Assembly (NCBI GenBank): GCA_013339765.2
Contig: CM023449.1
Span: forward strand, 205,741,422-205,805,421
Reading direction: 5' to 3'
Origin: Haemaphysalis longicornis
Lineage: Eukaryota > Arthropoda > Arachnida > Ixodida > Ixodidae
Length of the DNA stretch: 64,000 bases
Of this stretch, positions 10,999 through 23,927 are shown piece after piece. A program made the translations under genes and the position numbers. The notes beneath the pieces were generated by a model. That model saw only the letters and a list, made by a program, of their open reading frames with translations. It searched no databases and was not told where the DNA came from. Every line of letters starts with the position of its first letter. Positions within the stretch are counted from its first letter, which is position 1.

Positions 10999-12656
10999 AG
11001 TCTCTGACTGCGTACATTCTGCCTTTGGCGATAGATAACTTACTCCTATTTCCAGCGTTCGCTCGATCACTGCCATGTATACGCACGAATGTTGTTCGGT
11101 TTACTTTTGTTAATGAAGTTCGACAGCTCTGTTAATTCTGCCTAGTAACTCAGACAGTACGCCGGTGAGACGCATGGCTTCGTTCTAGGCGATGATTCTT
11201 TATGAGCCGGACAACATTCTCTCTATAAACTATGACCTGCAGCAGAAGCGAAAAATTTGGCGGACGGCTACAATACTCCCTAATGCGTAATTTGTACGCA
11301 GGGCGAAGTGCAGCCTTCTGAGTGACGGCGCCTACCTGCGGCGTCTGATGAAGGGATTGCAAAGGTGCGCCACACACTGGCGAAAGTAGGCCATATACTC
11401 CGGCGTTGTCTTGTAGCGCGTCGCCGTGAGGGATCATGTCTCGCCCATTTCGCCATACTTTCATCCTCCACTTTCCTGTTCGCTCTATCCTCGGAGGCAT
11501 CTTCGTTCTGTTGGTTATCTCGTAGCACGTCACCGCCGGAGAGAATGCCACGCGCCGTCAAGGCATGACGCCCTCCCCCCTCACACTTTGTGGCTACTTT
11601 CCTCTTCCGCTTTCCTCCCCGTTCAACCTCGTTTGACTTCAGTGTGCCCTTCTTTTGCTCGGTTAAAACGAGGGACGACGGCACCGTGAAACCACAGGGG
11701 CGGGCGCTTAAAAGAGCCATGAAAAGAAAACACAAGTTTGGTTCATTCAAAAGATTGCCTCGTTAGAACCATACCGACACAACTTTCAACGTAAACTTCG
11801 CTCAAATAAGGTACGTAATTATGAAAAAAGGGAATGGCCACGCGACCCGCTAGCTCACTTCCCGCAAGACAACCTGCGATGTCGTACCAGACATCTCTGC
11901 GATTGGCGGAGGCCGGAAAAAGCAAACGCAAATTAGGCGGAGCTTACAAGCTTGCCGAACGAGCTATTTGCGCCTAAATTTAGGGCGCATTCTTTGTAAA
12001 GCCCTAAGAATGATGAGATAAACAGTGGAAGTTACGAAAGCACACGCAAACAGAAGTACCGATGCGTACTGCTGTTGGTAGTTCGCGCACTATGCTTGGT
12101 TTAGCTTAACAGGACTGCGGGGCTTTGGGGTTGTTTCAGACGACACTGGCCAATTGACGCAAGCGACGATGTCTTACGTGACCGTATTTGTCGAGCGAGC
12201 CCCATGTTTCACGGAACGATTGTCTCTATGAAAAAAAACAAGCCAGCTACAAATATGTTCACAAACAAACCAAGGGCAAAAACGGCTTGCCGCAGTGTCG
12301 TGCCGCCATCTAGGTTCACTAATGGTAAACAAGGCCCTGCGATGTCATTGCAGACAACGAAAACGCACAATTTAGCGAGAAAATCAAAATTTTAACTTAC
12401 ATTAATTAATTTTAAAGTGAATAAAGCTTCGTTTGCATTCGGACAAGCGTTGGGGGCACTATAAAACACGAAATCTTTCGAATAACACGAACGTTTGTTT
12501 TGTCTTCACGGCTCCTTTAGGCGCTGCGTACTATAAACACTCGCAACAAATCAAGATTTCGGAGACAGAATGTCGTTGTAATAAAGCATTGTTTCATATA
12601 GATCATTATCTCTTCATGATAGCATGGCGGCGTAGTTTTGCGTTAGCAGTCCTTAC

Positions 12657-12888
12657 CGGATGCTTTTCCTGATAAAGTACGGCAGATCGATGGTCCATTG
12701 GTACACCTTGTCCATGTAGCCCTTATCGGTGTTGCGCCACCTAATGGCCTTGACCAGCCTGTCAACAGGCATGATGAAGCGCATGCAGTTGGTCAGGCCA
12801 TCACCCTGCCAGCGGTGTTCCCGAATTCCAAGCCGCCTATACATCCGGCTGATGACGTTCAGTGGGTCGTTCATGCCAACGTCAAAGC
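12657..12888 (-). CDS. Sphingomyelinase D-like gene, fourth visible exon
   Basis: The acceptor is TTCTCCACAG and the donor GTAAGG; entry is after codon base 1 and exit after base 2. This is the largest exon past the first. It encodes GFDVGMNDPL, then the conserved barrel strand HRWQGDGLTNC, whose Trp and Asp line the active site in the family. A stretch with DKGYMDKVYQWTID follows, matching the strand where the family has a K-V/I-Y-x-W motif. No stop or frameshift is present. A poly-AATC-like run lies just outside on the plus strand (12931-12955), suggesting a nearby retroelement tail. Confidence 0.9.
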
Positions 12889-15011
12889 CTGTGGAGAACG
12901 CAGAGGGACAACTAATAATAGTGAGTATGCGAATAAATAAATCAATCAATCAACCAAGCAAGCGGATAAAATTGCTACCCCAGTTATTAAAGTGGTCTGG
13001 TGAAAAAAATCTTCCAAAATCCAGGGCATATTATCGTAAACTATCATAAACGATGGCTTTGCCCAACCAGTTGAGTAAAGCCTGTGTTTTTGAAAGTGAA
13101 GAACAAGTGAACTCAAATACAACTTGCAATCATAATCTTTCTGCCTGAATACACGTAATGTTCCGTTTCTGATTATGACGTACCGATGCATACCCGGCCC
13201 AGGTGGCTGTTTTAACTGTCTACAGGCAAACGAAACGCTGTAAATCATCATCGTTTCACTTTGGCTGCGAGACACGAACACGCCCACTCACAATTCACGA
13301 ATACCCACTTAAGGTGATTGGCCAATGATGGTAGTAGGTGCAGAAGGAGGCGTCACCACTTCCCGTGTACTGCGACGTCAGCCCACCAACCCACGAGCAT
13401 ACCAACTCGGGCCGGTGATGATTACAAAAGCTTTTAAGGGCTCATGGCTGAATAAGCTGTGCCCGCTGGTAGCGACGTTAACATACTGGTCCTGCTCTCA
13501 TAACTCAAGAAGAATAGATGATCACACGCAACCTCATATCATACTAAGACCGAAAGAGAGAGAAACATCATTTTGGAGTTTTTGTCCAAAGGTCTGCTCG
13601 GCCTCTTGGAAGGTTTACAGGCACCTCTGAAGTCATGGCGTGTTCCTGATAGATTTACCAATGTTATCCAATACTCAAGCGCTTTAGGGGTTGTGACCTA
13701 TGCCTCGCAGCTAAAAGTGCGCTTTGTGGCAGAAATTGGTTCCAGGAAAGATCTCTGGCTGGCTTGTATGTTTGGACATGTAAAGAGGGCGTCTTCGCTG
13801 TTGGGGTTTGGGCAGCATTGTGCTCATTTTGGTGTGCCTGGAAGCCCGTCTATGAAGCAGAAGTGATCTCGTGCATTTTCCTGTACGAGCGTGTTGCTGG
13901 CAAATGACACTAAACCTCACCAGAGAGTCACGCACAGCTAGGCTGTGCAATCTATGCTGTGAACAGCTGATGACAGAACCGAGCTAGAATAGAGCGCCCA
14001 CCAAAGTAAACTTAGAAGACTGTTACGCGAAAAGAACATCTATGAAGTCTACACTCTTTACCTTGTTTACCTGTTCGTCGGAACGTTTTTCGCCATAGTG
14101 TGTTTTTCAAAATACAGTGGACTCGCGATAATTGAAACTCCAAGAAACCCTAGAATTTTGTTTGAAATATCAAAAGTACTCAAATACATGACTTTGGGCA
14201 CGGTGACAGCAGACATTATGATGAGGAATTGATTTTAATCACATTTTTTTTATTTTCTATGCGCTTTTAAACCCTGACTGCACAAAATAAACAGAAAGCG
14301 GGGGCGTAAGGTTCACAAGCCGAATGTCGTGCGCGTCACTTTCCTTTTTTTGCCGACACCCGACGCGCGAATGCGTGATTGTGCGTTTTCTTTTTGTTTT
14401 TGCAACAGTGTCCCGTGTGGTTTTCACCGCTTCGACAAGGGTACGCACTCAATCATATTTCGACGTTTTTTGAGGCCTCCTCGGTGTTTTGGTGTCTAAT
14501 TCGCATCGTGAAAACGGTAAATAAGGCTAGAAAGTTGCAAAACGTCACTGCCTACATTACTTTTGCATCGTTTCAAAGGTGTGCTTACTATTAACGCTCG
14601 TTACCTTGAAGGCTTGAGGCGCGTATGTTTAATTTTTCGACTGATATAATTATATAAGCACGAAAATTTTCAAATCGTTTCGGGAAAGCAGTACACATTT
14701 TCCAACATGGACACGAAAAAAGTACGAATTAACCGGATAACGGAGTTTGAATTAAGCGGCTGCAAAATGCATTGAAAGGGTAGGGGGCCCAAACCCAAAA
14801 AAATGCAGTTTTGTTTGAAATAACCGAAAAAACGAATTATAAGAAGCTTGAATTATCGCGAGTCTACTGTATACAATCATGCCTCTCTTAAAAACAAACT
14901 TATTTGGATGTCTGCGTACCGCCCTGCTCGTATAGATCACTAACAAGCATCAATAACACAATCCCGTACGAATACCTCCTCCTATTCATTCCTTCGCAAT
15001 ACGCACAAGGC

Positions 15012-17181
15012 TTAAAGGGAAGCTGAAGCGCTTTCAAAAAAATTATTTAGATTAACAGTTATATAGTTTCTTGCGCGCTGATTCCGAAATCACATTGAAA
15101 TTTATCGTTCATGAGTCCAAGTGGCATTTATCTTGCAAAAAGGGGCGGCCCCGTTTGAAAGACGCGCGCTTTTCGTCTTTTGACGCCCCTGATTGGTTGC
15201 GCCCGTCATGACGTCAAAGGAGGACACCCTTCGGCCGCGCGGGTTGTCGGAAGCATTGCGAACGATCGCACGGTTGCCTTTGCGGCAATTTAGCTTGCAG
15301 TTTAATTTTCGCACATGACTGGAAGTTTGTTTTATAATTTCCCGTGCTGTTGGTTCAATTATCTTGGAGCCTAAATTTGCTTTGCACGACATAGAACCCC
15401 AAAGCAGTGACTGTGACGTCGACTAGTGGGTTCCATCAAAATATTTTTGAATTAGGCAATCAGCATAGCGGGATTTTATACCTTATGTTAATATTAGCTA
15501 CTGCCTTAACTGTTCCTTATTATACACAAAACCATTTATGCCGAAGATTAATGGACGTTTTATAAACCCTACCTACCTAACCCAACCTACCAGCGAAAAG
15601 CACGTACGTGCACTGCGCGAAAAAATAGCGTTCATGCGCTGTAAACGTATATGCGAGACACATCTTGCCGGTACACGCATAAACCAACAAGCAGACTCTG
15701 CTTCCGCATGTCCTTTGTTCGTTGTCGCCCACCCAGCCCCGTTACTCATCCCGTACACAGACCCACACGCGCGCGCCCATTTCGGCAGCGGCGCTACGGC
15801 GCCCCCTGCGATTGCTTGCTGCACTTCGATGAGTGGCGTCTTACTGCTTCACATGCATTTATTCTGAAAACACTGCAGCATACTAGTGCCTGCTCAGCAT
15901 TATTGGCTGTAGTAGGGCTTGATTTTCGCTTGTGCGTTGCGCATTCTGCTACAATGTTACGGCCACCTCGTTATAATTAACAGACCAGTCGGACAAGGCA
16001 GTTACGTTGTAGTTACGTTACTTTAGGTAACAATCACCAAACGTTTGTGATAATGAATCGTTGGCCTGTTTCAGCATTTCTAGATTTAAGCATTTACCGC
16101 GCTAGTCGAACAGAGGCCGTATATTTACTCTTCGCTCCTAATTTTTTTAGTATCATCATTATATATATCACCGACTATCACTGATGCACACTAGAGGTTC
16201 AGTGACAACAAGTGCTTGCCAGGTTATAATATGCAGCCACACGGAATCTTGGGCAAAAAATTAGGCCCCCGCAGTCAACACAAATTATGGCACGGTGGTG
16301 GTTCGGAGTGGTGTTTTTTTTAATTCCAGACAAACATCACCTTATCGTGACATGTATACTTGCAAAATAAGTAATCTGGTTGTCTTGGTTCTTTTACTTT
16401 GTAGGAATACTGTTTACCTCTTAGCCGGAGAGAACTTCTATCAGGATTGGCCCCTTGTTTTAGTTTCGCCAAAAAAATTTTTTTTTTGAACACTGTCCTG
16501 AGCCCATAGGGAAAGAAAACCGACGCGTTTAACGAAACAAGTATTTCCTGAACAATGTGACTTGGTTTCTGGAATGGAACGAAACATCCCCGGCCAAAGT
16601 ACAGCAGTATTCCCCATCCTTCCTGAATCTAGGATCTATGTGAACATTCACGTCCGTCGCATCAAAAAAAAAAAAAAAAACCGCATTGGAGCGGTTTACA
16701 AGTATTTAACGTAGTGTAGTATATTCTCTGTCATCAAGCACAGCCACCTCGGCTGTCGCTTCCGTATGTTATCAAGCATCCCGGCGTGGCATTATTCTGC
16801 TTAGGAATACGGCATGCTAACGTATGCCTCGTTTAGGGGTTCGTGCATACTTTTTGAACACGAAATTGTACAAATGAGTGCTATCAACCACAACAACAGT
16901 ATCATTCACAAGGAAACACGGCGAAAAGAGCATGGCCGAGGCGGCCGATCCGGCGGAAGTCCAGGTATGACGTTTTTCAGCCGGTTTTTTGCCCGCGCTC
17001 TTCGGTCTTCCGGCATCGCGCGGCGAGATGGGGGCGGGGCATCGGGCCACTTTTGTTTGCTCATTGCGCCGCTTCTATTGCATGTATTGCGAAAATATTT
17101 CGTACACATGAACTATTCAATGTGTACTTGCCGCTAGTCAACTTTTCTTTTAATTCTAAAACCGCTTCACCTTCCCTTTAA
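15012..17181. mobile_element. TTAA-bordered terminal-inverted-repeat element, 2.2 kb
   Basis: The left end is TTAAAGGGAAGCTGAAGCG. The right end, read on the minus strand, is TTAAAGGGAAGGTGAAGCG, with further partial pairing inward. The ends therefore form imperfect ~30-bp inverted repeats beginning at TTAA. TTAA ends are typical of piggyBac-type insertions and their non-autonomous derivatives. No transposase is recognisable; the internal frames are short. The interior includes a T/A run region near 16660 and GC-rich subterminal stretches. Confidence 0.7.
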
Positions 17182-17627
17182 AATCACCTACCCGTGACAT
17201 TGGGATGATATCAGACATTTCTCTTTTTCGTCTGGATTAACGGACTTTTTTTGGGGCGATGACACCACATGATTAATTGTGAGGTTGTTTATTGTTTGTG
17301 CCGGTATGCCTGGTTTATGCTGTGCCTTTTGGTGTGGGTTCCAAATTTTGCGGATTTTTGTATTATAAGTGTAACATGTCAGCCAACGTGTTTTTCGTGT
17401 ATGCGTTTTTTTTTGTGCCGCAGTTATTTCACCAGCTCTTGCTCTGATTTCCTCATGTGCCCCACTCACATCTACAATGGGTAGGGTGTGTAAAATAAAT
17501 CAACGATGTATAGCAGTTCCAGTGACATCACTCAATCGTATCTGCCCATCGTCCGCATGAGATAGAGGTGATTAGTGCTGCGGAAGCCCACGGTAAATGA
17601 ACAGATAGTTCAGGGGTCCTTCACTCG

Positions 17628-17870
17628 GTGAAGAAGGATGAACAGCGTAGCTGGGCGTTGTCCAAGGGGTGGACGATACAAACTACGGTTGTTTGTGATT
17701 TGAGATTGAGCATATTTCCTAGTAATTAACTGAGAATATCTTAGAAGTACTCTCGTTTTTTCTGTAGCAGACAAATATGGAAATGCCCGTTTCCCTTGTA
17801 AAGAACCGTATGTATTGACAGCACAGCATTTCCCAAATTTACAAGTTCACTGTGAACTACGTAATCATGA
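17628..17870 (+). repeat. Diverged repeat-family copy (related to 31010-31490 and 31746-32076)
   Basis: GAAGAAGGATGAACAGCG followed by GTTGTTTGTGATTTGAGATTGAGCATATTTCCTAG-like sequence parallels 31020-31130. The downstream CAGACAAATATGG parallels the TTTATTCTAGTGG region of the 31-kb copies. The divergence is high, so boundaries are approximate. Confidence 0.5.
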
Positions 17871-17944
17871 AAATTAAATGAAACTCAGAGTACTGTAAGA
17901 GTCGTCTTAGCTCTAAGGGGCTAATCACTTTATGATCTGTTTCG

Positions 17945-17995
17945 GGATAGTTTTGATTAAACAGGAGTTACAGCTGTTTTTAGTAACCATACTGT
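17945..17995 (+). repeat. Short dispersed repeat (related to 23825-23915 and 36083-36160)
   Basis: The motif GAGTTACAGCTGTTTTTAGT is a variant of GAGTTACAGCCGTTTTCTGT at 23871 and of the reverse complement at 36090-36120. It is a third, short copy of that family. Confidence 0.5.
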
Positions 17996-18548
17996 CATAA
18001 TGGTTTGGAATCGGTGAGCGCGTGAAGCCTGGTTGCACGCGCTAGGTCAACTCCCCGTGCATGCTTAAATTGCCCACCGGTAATGTGCGCGTGCTTAAAG
18101 GGGAAAGACACCTGCGAGAACGTTGCTCCGGGAGCCGTTCAAGGTGCATGTATATGGACGGCAAAAACACCAGTCGAAACGCAACTCCAGGACTACTACA
18201 AGAAAGCAACACGAAACAATAGCTCTGCAGACAAAAAAATTCGCTCTACGCGAATTTGTCCGTCCACGCTATATTATGAAACCTGAGCATATCGAGCTTA
18301 ACTCTAAAAGTATAAAAATATTCAGGAATTCAATTTACAAAAAGTAACTAAAAGAAATACAAAGAAAAATTACAAGTAAATTGATGTATCTTGAGCAGTA
18401 TACGCATTTTAGCGCAGGGCCACAAACAATGTTGTCTCTGGCGATGTAGGGCTTTTTCAGGCGCAGTGTGGGGCGTTGTGGTCATAACTGGTCGGCAACA
18501 CAGCAGCCCGTACGCGTTCCGGAAACAGCGGATGCAGCAGGGCTAGAA

Positions 18549-18602
18549 CGTCAGCGCGCGCTTGCTCATGAACGCCAGCGCCGTCGAGGAGCGAATCGGT
18601 TT
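18549..18602 (+). repeat. Direct repeat left of the truncated SINE
   Basis: AACGCCAGCGCCGTCGAGGA and its surroundings recur at 18888-18942 (AACGGCAGCGCCGTCGAAGA), 339 bases away. The pair brackets the truncated SINE but is too long and diverged to be its target duplication. It is more likely a small tandem or segmental duplication that predates the SINE. Confidence 0.6.
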
Positions 18603-18676
18603 GTTCACGCTAGGGACGGCTTTTGCCGCCATGGACTTTGAACGTTTATGAGGTCCCAGTGCGCTCGCCATTCAAC

Positions 18677-18847
18677 TGGTGCTGAGCAGAGGACACGGGT
18701 TCGATTTCCGGCCGCGGCTGCCGCTTTTTTGGTGGAGGAGAAAAGCGAAAACGCCCGTGTGTTTAAGAGTTCGGCGCACGTCAAAGATCCCCAGGTGGTC
18801 AAAATTAATCCCCGCCCTCCACTACGGCACGCCTCATCGCCTGTGTA
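18677..18847 (+). mobile_element. tRNA-derived SINE, 5'-truncated copy
   Basis: Matches the full SINE at 1661 from just upstream of the B box (GGGTTCGATTTCCGG) through AAAACGCCCGTGTGTTTAAGAG and AAAGATCCCCAGGTGG to CGCCTCATCGCCTG. The A box is missing, so it is not transcriptionally competent on its own. It lies antisense inside an intron of the sphingomyelinase D-like gene. Confidence 0.85.
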
Positions 18848-18887
18848 GCTCCGAAAACTGCAGACGAATAATGGGTAGAGAGTCAGC

Positions 18888-18942
18888 ACGTGCTCGCTCG
18901 TGAACGGCAGCGCCGTCGAAGAGCGAATCGTTCCATTCTGGC
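18888..18942 (+). repeat. Direct repeat right of the truncated SINE
   Basis: Partner of 18549-18602. Confidence 0.6.
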
Positions 18943-20017
18943 TAATGAAACCCCAGCGAACCCTGCGCATGAATGGAGCAAAAGTTGAGGCCAACTGTAT
19001 TGAGAAGTCTCAAAGGAAAGCGACGTTGTGCTCTGCTTGTGCATGTGCTCAAGTGTTGGCAATAAATTTGGAAAGATGACCAAAGATCATGTAAATAAAT
19101 GTATATAGGCTATCATGCCATACCTTTGTGGGCACTCGTCTCAATAAAAATAATATCAAGCCCTTGTGAACGCTTTAGTTTTCTAATCTTTGATAAAATA
19201 GCTCCCCTGCCTCTTCATATTTAACAGGCGAAGAACTAGCTTTTATTTCGAATTTCGGACCATGCGGCCTTTTGGTAGTATGGAAAGATCTTACGCTTGT
19301 TCTTCACTCGGCGCCTCTACATGCGCATTGATGATTTTGTCGTTAGTGCAGACGAATGGTAATTACTGTTCAAACCTGCTTGTGAAGGTTTCTGTGAAGG
19401 AAGGCTCCATTTGGAATAGTAGACGCCACACAAACCTAAATGCCGCACTCCTGCAAGTGGATGTACTCGTAGAGTGCCCTGTTTGCGAACGAGACCGTCG
19501 CCGCATTGTATAGTTGCGGCCGAAACACGCTTTGATACGAAAATGGCGGTTACGGCATATAGGGTGCCAACGCCTACTATTTTTCGGCAGACTTGGCGCA
19601 TTTGCGAATTTCAGTCAGTTTTGCAAGGACAAAGATGATGTCGGTAACGTTCTTGGTTAGTTTCAATATGTCGAAAACCCAGTCACCAACATGCTAAAAA
19701 GGCGAATCCTTCTTTAATGATAGAAGAGTTGATGAGTTGGCTTTTATTGATTTTTACAAAGGCGTGAAATCGACGATAAAAAAGTAGGAGATGCAGTTCA
19801 ATGTTTTGTATCTTTCGTCGCCATCTATTCTGTGCCATCTGCATCCATCTAATTGGGCTCTGTTTGGCAAAAAACTACCCCAATATCGAGGAAAGCGCTG
19901 ATATCGTGACTGCTTCTAAGGAACGTGTCATATCAGTGTCACCGTATCTCGAATTGGGAGAACCATTGGCATGCTAGAGGTATTTGGTAGCCCAGCGGCG
20001 CTCGTATTACTACTCAC

Positions 20018-20140
20018 CTAGTTTTTCCAGGACGCGCGGGTCTCCCTTCTGTGTAAAGTACGCGATGGCACCTCTGATGACGTCTCTGTCCCTGGCGTAA
20101 CCAATCGACATAATCACATTGATCCGGTCCTTGTGAGCAA
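20018..20140 (-). CDS. Sphingomyelinase D-like gene, third visible exon
   Basis: The acceptor TCTTTGTCATTTAG and donor GTGAGT are both strong. Two bases complete a Val codon, and 40 codons follow: RINVIMSIGYARDRD, then an amphipathic region ending VLEKL. This corresponds to the central barrel strand and helix between LDLKTG and the W-x-GDG block. It is open throughout, and length and phase agree with both neighbours (1 base left over). Confidence 0.85.
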
Positions 20141-21554
20141 CTAAATGACAAAGAGAAAATAAAATTGAGCAAATGACAATTATGCAAGGTCACCTAAACA
20201 CTTCGCAAGTTTGAGAAAGAACTTCCGGTAGTTTCATTTGTGGATAATTGAGGCAAAATAAAGGGACAGAGGTCGTGAAATGGCTTGAACTGGGAGTCTG
20301 CGATCCTTGATAGTCCATCAAATACAATAATCCCTGTTAACTCGAAATCGAATATCTAAAAAAATCAGTTGAGTCGAAACTTTTTCTAGCCTTGCCTATA
20401 CTTCCCATAGGCGCTATGCATCTTCCCATCTCTATATCGAAACATTTTTTGGGGGGACCACGTACATCTGGAAATCATGGCAGGGGGGAAACAAGGCAAA
20501 GTCTGCTACAGGCAACTGATTAGGTCTCCGTTCAAGCGCTTAGTTCCCACTACGCGCCCGACACGGTCTTGAGCGGCAAATGTACACCAAGTACAAGCTG
20601 TACCAGCCCGACGTCTCCGTTACCAAAATACTGTCCTACACATACATCGTTGAGGTAAATATGGACGACGCAGCTGAGCACGCGCACAACAGCAGAAACA
20701 AGAAACATGCTGCACCGGCTTCGTCACAAAGTATATTGTAGCGGTGGCGACAAACGACTGATGCCATGCAGTGAGCCGCTCTAGAACGCTTTTCTGGGAC
20801 CAAATGCGAACGCGAAACAGGCAAGCAAAACGCAGTTATTTCTGCCGTAATAATAAAACTTTGTTTTTTCCAAGAAAAATATTTCGCTTTTATTACAAAG
20901 CTCCCCTGTGCAGTGGAGCTTAGTTACCAGCACTAGCTGTTATGTCAGTGATTTGGGCCACAAATGTTTGGTATTTCAGCTGAACTTCAAAACTCCGCTT
21001 ATCAGGAAATTTTCACCGAATTATTAGGGCTTCGAGTTTAACGGAGGAATTACGGTATATGTTCAGGTCATGGACAATAAACGCGATCAAAAAATATTAA
21101 CAATAACACGCCAACAGCGCGATTTTTTACATACAGGTCAAACTGAAGCGTGCTGTTATTATAGAAACAAATCTGTGCAATATGACTTCCCAAATATACG
21201 TAGAGCGCGTCCATCATTTGATCTCCACGAAACGTATTTTTGCAATTTTGCGTGGTGCGGTTCACATTGTCGTGTTCGCATTTACGTGTGTCCCAGGAGT
21301 ACTTTGTTACCCTATACTCTACAATTCAGCACGAAGTGTTTTTATATTGTTTTAAACCACATTTTTAACTACAGCAAAATGGTTACTAAAACCTCGTTAC
21401 AGCTCGCATGCCGCAATAAGAAGCGAATTTTTCGACAGTCAAGGTGTGCCGGCCAAAATGGCGAGCCTAAAACTAAATGAACAAAAAGAGGCGTTATTCA
21501 GCACTTGGACACATTGGCGTACGTTGTGTAGATATACACATAACCGCCACTTAC
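20141..21554 (-). other. 1.4-kb intron
   Basis: The donor is GTAAGT and the acceptor CATTTAG. It is AT-rich with no recognised element. Frames such as 21070-21480 on the plus strand have no domain and are not supported. Confidence 0.7.
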
Positions 21555-21686
21555 CATGTTTCCAGAGATGGTCCATCAACTTCTGCGCAAGGGTGACTCC
21601 AGCTCTAACCTTCACATCGTCTCGAAGTCCGCCTGTCTTTAAGTCCAAAAGCAGAAGTAGCATCTTTCCCCGGTATCTGGAATAAG
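21555..21686 (-). CDS. Sphingomyelinase D-like gene, second visible exon
   Basis: The acceptor CACTGTTGCAG fits the entry phase (two bases complete a Pro codon) and the donor is GTAAGT. It encodes YRGKMLLLLLDLKTGGLRDD, where the Asp of LDLKTG is the third metal-binding acidic residue in the family. A helix with LAQKLMDHLW follows. The 132-nt length keeps the frame. An open frame runs past the donor into the intron, but this is read-through and not coding. Confidence 0.9.
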
Positions 21687-23824
21687 CTGCAACAGTGCAC
21701 GGGCTATCTGCTATTAAAGTGAGGGCCTGTGTCGTCCATACTTCTGGGCACAATACAAATCACTCCGTTAGGTTCGGGTAATGAAAAAGGAGATGCTTGC
21801 GTAGATGTGTTTTCGGCGCTTGTGGGCAGCAATGTAAATGATTTGCTTTGGGTCAAGCGTGAAAACAAGCACTTGTTTAGTCGCGCGTTTGGGATGTGCT
21901 GGCACTTTCTAAGCCTTACTGTCGTGCATGGTAGAAACACAATTCAAAAATGCTATGCACGTGTCCCCTCAGTCAAAAAAACCCTAAGCCATGCCTGGCG
22001 CCTGCCCTGTTACAAAACCTAACCCTCTCACAACAAAACGCCTATTCCACTGAACCGATGCCGACACCAACTTACCATGACACACGTAAAGAAGCCACGG
22101 AAAGTACGGAAATACAACCCCGTATGCGTGGTGACAGTGAATGGCCCTGACCACACTACTCCGCAATTATGTCACGCCCAACACGGTGTTCAGAGGACTC
22201 AAGCATGAACGAAAGAAGGATTGCCAGAGAAGAAATAAAATATCAAAGAAAAGAAGAACAAAGACAGGACAATGCTCTGCGTCTGCAACGGTAGGGGTGG
22301 CCAGTGCCATCGTCCTAGCCTCCCCCCCTTCAGTCCGACTTTAGAAGTTAAGCGCAGTATTGAGAGGACAAACCTTTCTTGGGCTACGTAACCGCGACAA
22401 GTTGTTTCTCTGTCTGACTGTCGAATCACCCGTCTGCCGACTAAGGGGCAAAACAATGCTTGAACGCAACCAAAGCTAGACAAGACCGGTCGATACAACT
22501 AAAACGACTGCAATGGCTTGTACATTTAACCTTTTGGATTTCTGGTTTTTATGTCAGCTGGCAATCCATTCCTGTTTTGCGATGTCATAGTTGACTCTTT
22601 GCCATCAAATTTTCGGATTTCATCGCCACATTGAGCAATGGTCCGCCTCTACTTGTAGTCGCTTTCCTCGCCGTTGCTACTGTGATCCTGATGGTCCACC
22701 CGATGTCCGTTTTCTGCCTTAAACGACCAGCCCAGGTACACTTCTTCCCTTTATTTGAGCGATGACGTCTTTAAAGGGAATTTCTTCTCCTAAAAGGGGT
22801 GCTTGCGTCTTATCCCTAAGCGTTACTCCTGTCATTCTCTCTGTGGCCGGTAGGGCTAACCTGATTTGTCGTTCAAGTCAGTTAGTGAGGCGCCAAGTGC
22901 TGGGTCACTACATGCGTAAGCATGCGTAAAGCTTTTTACTCACGGGTGCGGCTGTTATTACCCGAGAATGTAGAAGCGTTTCCCTCATATTGAACACTAA
23001 ATGTAGCCACAGTTTTGCCCATGGTCTCCATAAAACCACAAAAACAATGGTTTATCCCTAGGTACGATTTCGAAAAACCTTTTACATTGTAAAAAATGTA
23101 TGCAAAAATCAAGGGGAGGGAAAAATGTTTTTGCATGGGGTGAGAATACGAGCAGTATGCATTAAAAAACTCTCAGTATTTTTTCTTGCCTATTCTTTCA
23201 GGTATTGCCTCAAGTCTAGTATGGAAGATCGGAGTAACTTAAAAAATACTTGCGCATTCTGATTTCGCGAAATTGTTGCCCCATATCACCTGATTTACTG
23301 GACTCGACTTACTTTCATAGTGAATAAGAAATACCAAGAATTTACCTCTTGATAGGTCAACTATTTGTTTAGGCTGTGGATATCAGTTCCAGATTTCAAA
23401 ACAGAACGCCCATGGTATTTTCTAAAATTCTAGATGCCCTCGATGTAAAACAAAAAGAAGTGAGTAGAGTTCTGTTTACTCAATATTTTCAGTTATTGCC
23501 CGTTAACTTTAGTATAAAGTAACATTTGTTACCAGAAGAAAATTTAGAGCCCTTCCACTGCTGTGAAGGTGGAAGATCGGCGGAGCTGTATTGGTGAGCT
23601 AGAGTGGCTCTTCGATTTCCAGTCTAGGACTCACCGGGGACTCCCGAGAAGCAGTCCGGTCTTCGATTTTCCCATGTATCCCTATAGATTTGGGGAATTC
23701 TTGGACTAACCCGCGGACTATCCCGCGGTGAGTCCGAGACTTTAATCTAAGAGACCGATTATAGTGCATAATGTATGGCGACTTACTATAGTGATCCAAT
23801 AAATGCCATTTCAATTAACTGAAA

Positions 23825-23915
23825 TTGATTTTCATATTGTTTGTTTTGAGATACTTCGGATAAAAGAAGAGTTACAGCCGTTTTCTGTAACTATACTACC
23901 TCCGTAGACGCCCAT
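23825..23915 (+). repeat. Dispersed repeat, inverted relative to 36083-36160
   Basis: TTGAGATACTTCGGATAAAAGAAGAGTTACAGCCG-like sequence is the reverse complement of a stretch at about 36090-36150 (GGCTGTAACTCTTGCTTTAT...ATCTCAAAAC). The TACGGAGGTAGTATAG end also matches. A short third copy is at 17945. Confidence 0.65.
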
Positions 23916-23927
23916 GCATGCACAACA

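Larger units (their letters stand above)
8256..12656 (-). other. Intron between the two last exons
   Basis: A 4.4-kb intron with donor GTAAGG and acceptor TTTCGCAG. It holds the foldback element at 9109-9667, a hairpin near 10352 and the (TC)n run at 10929-10995. A short inverted similarity links 11698-11735 and 12495-12530. The remaining frames, including those across the foldback, are not supported as genes. Confidence 0.75.
12889..20017 (-). other. 7.1-kb intron, rich in mobile elements
   Basis: The donor is GTGAGT and the acceptor CTCCACAG. Inside lie the TTAA-bordered element (15012-17181), a diverged repeat (17628-17870), an old short repeat (17945-17995), a 5'-truncated SINE (18677-18847) and a pair of short direct repeats around it. 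The span 13000-15000 has scattered unsupported frames and AT-rich sequence only. Confidence 0.75.

Noticed and set aside
11698..12530. Terminal-inverted-repeat element
   Set aside because: A ~35-base inverted similarity exists, but it is imperfect and the outer ends and target duplication could not be defined.
18097..18125. Another TTAAAGGGG element end
   Set aside because: One end only; no inverted partner found downstream.
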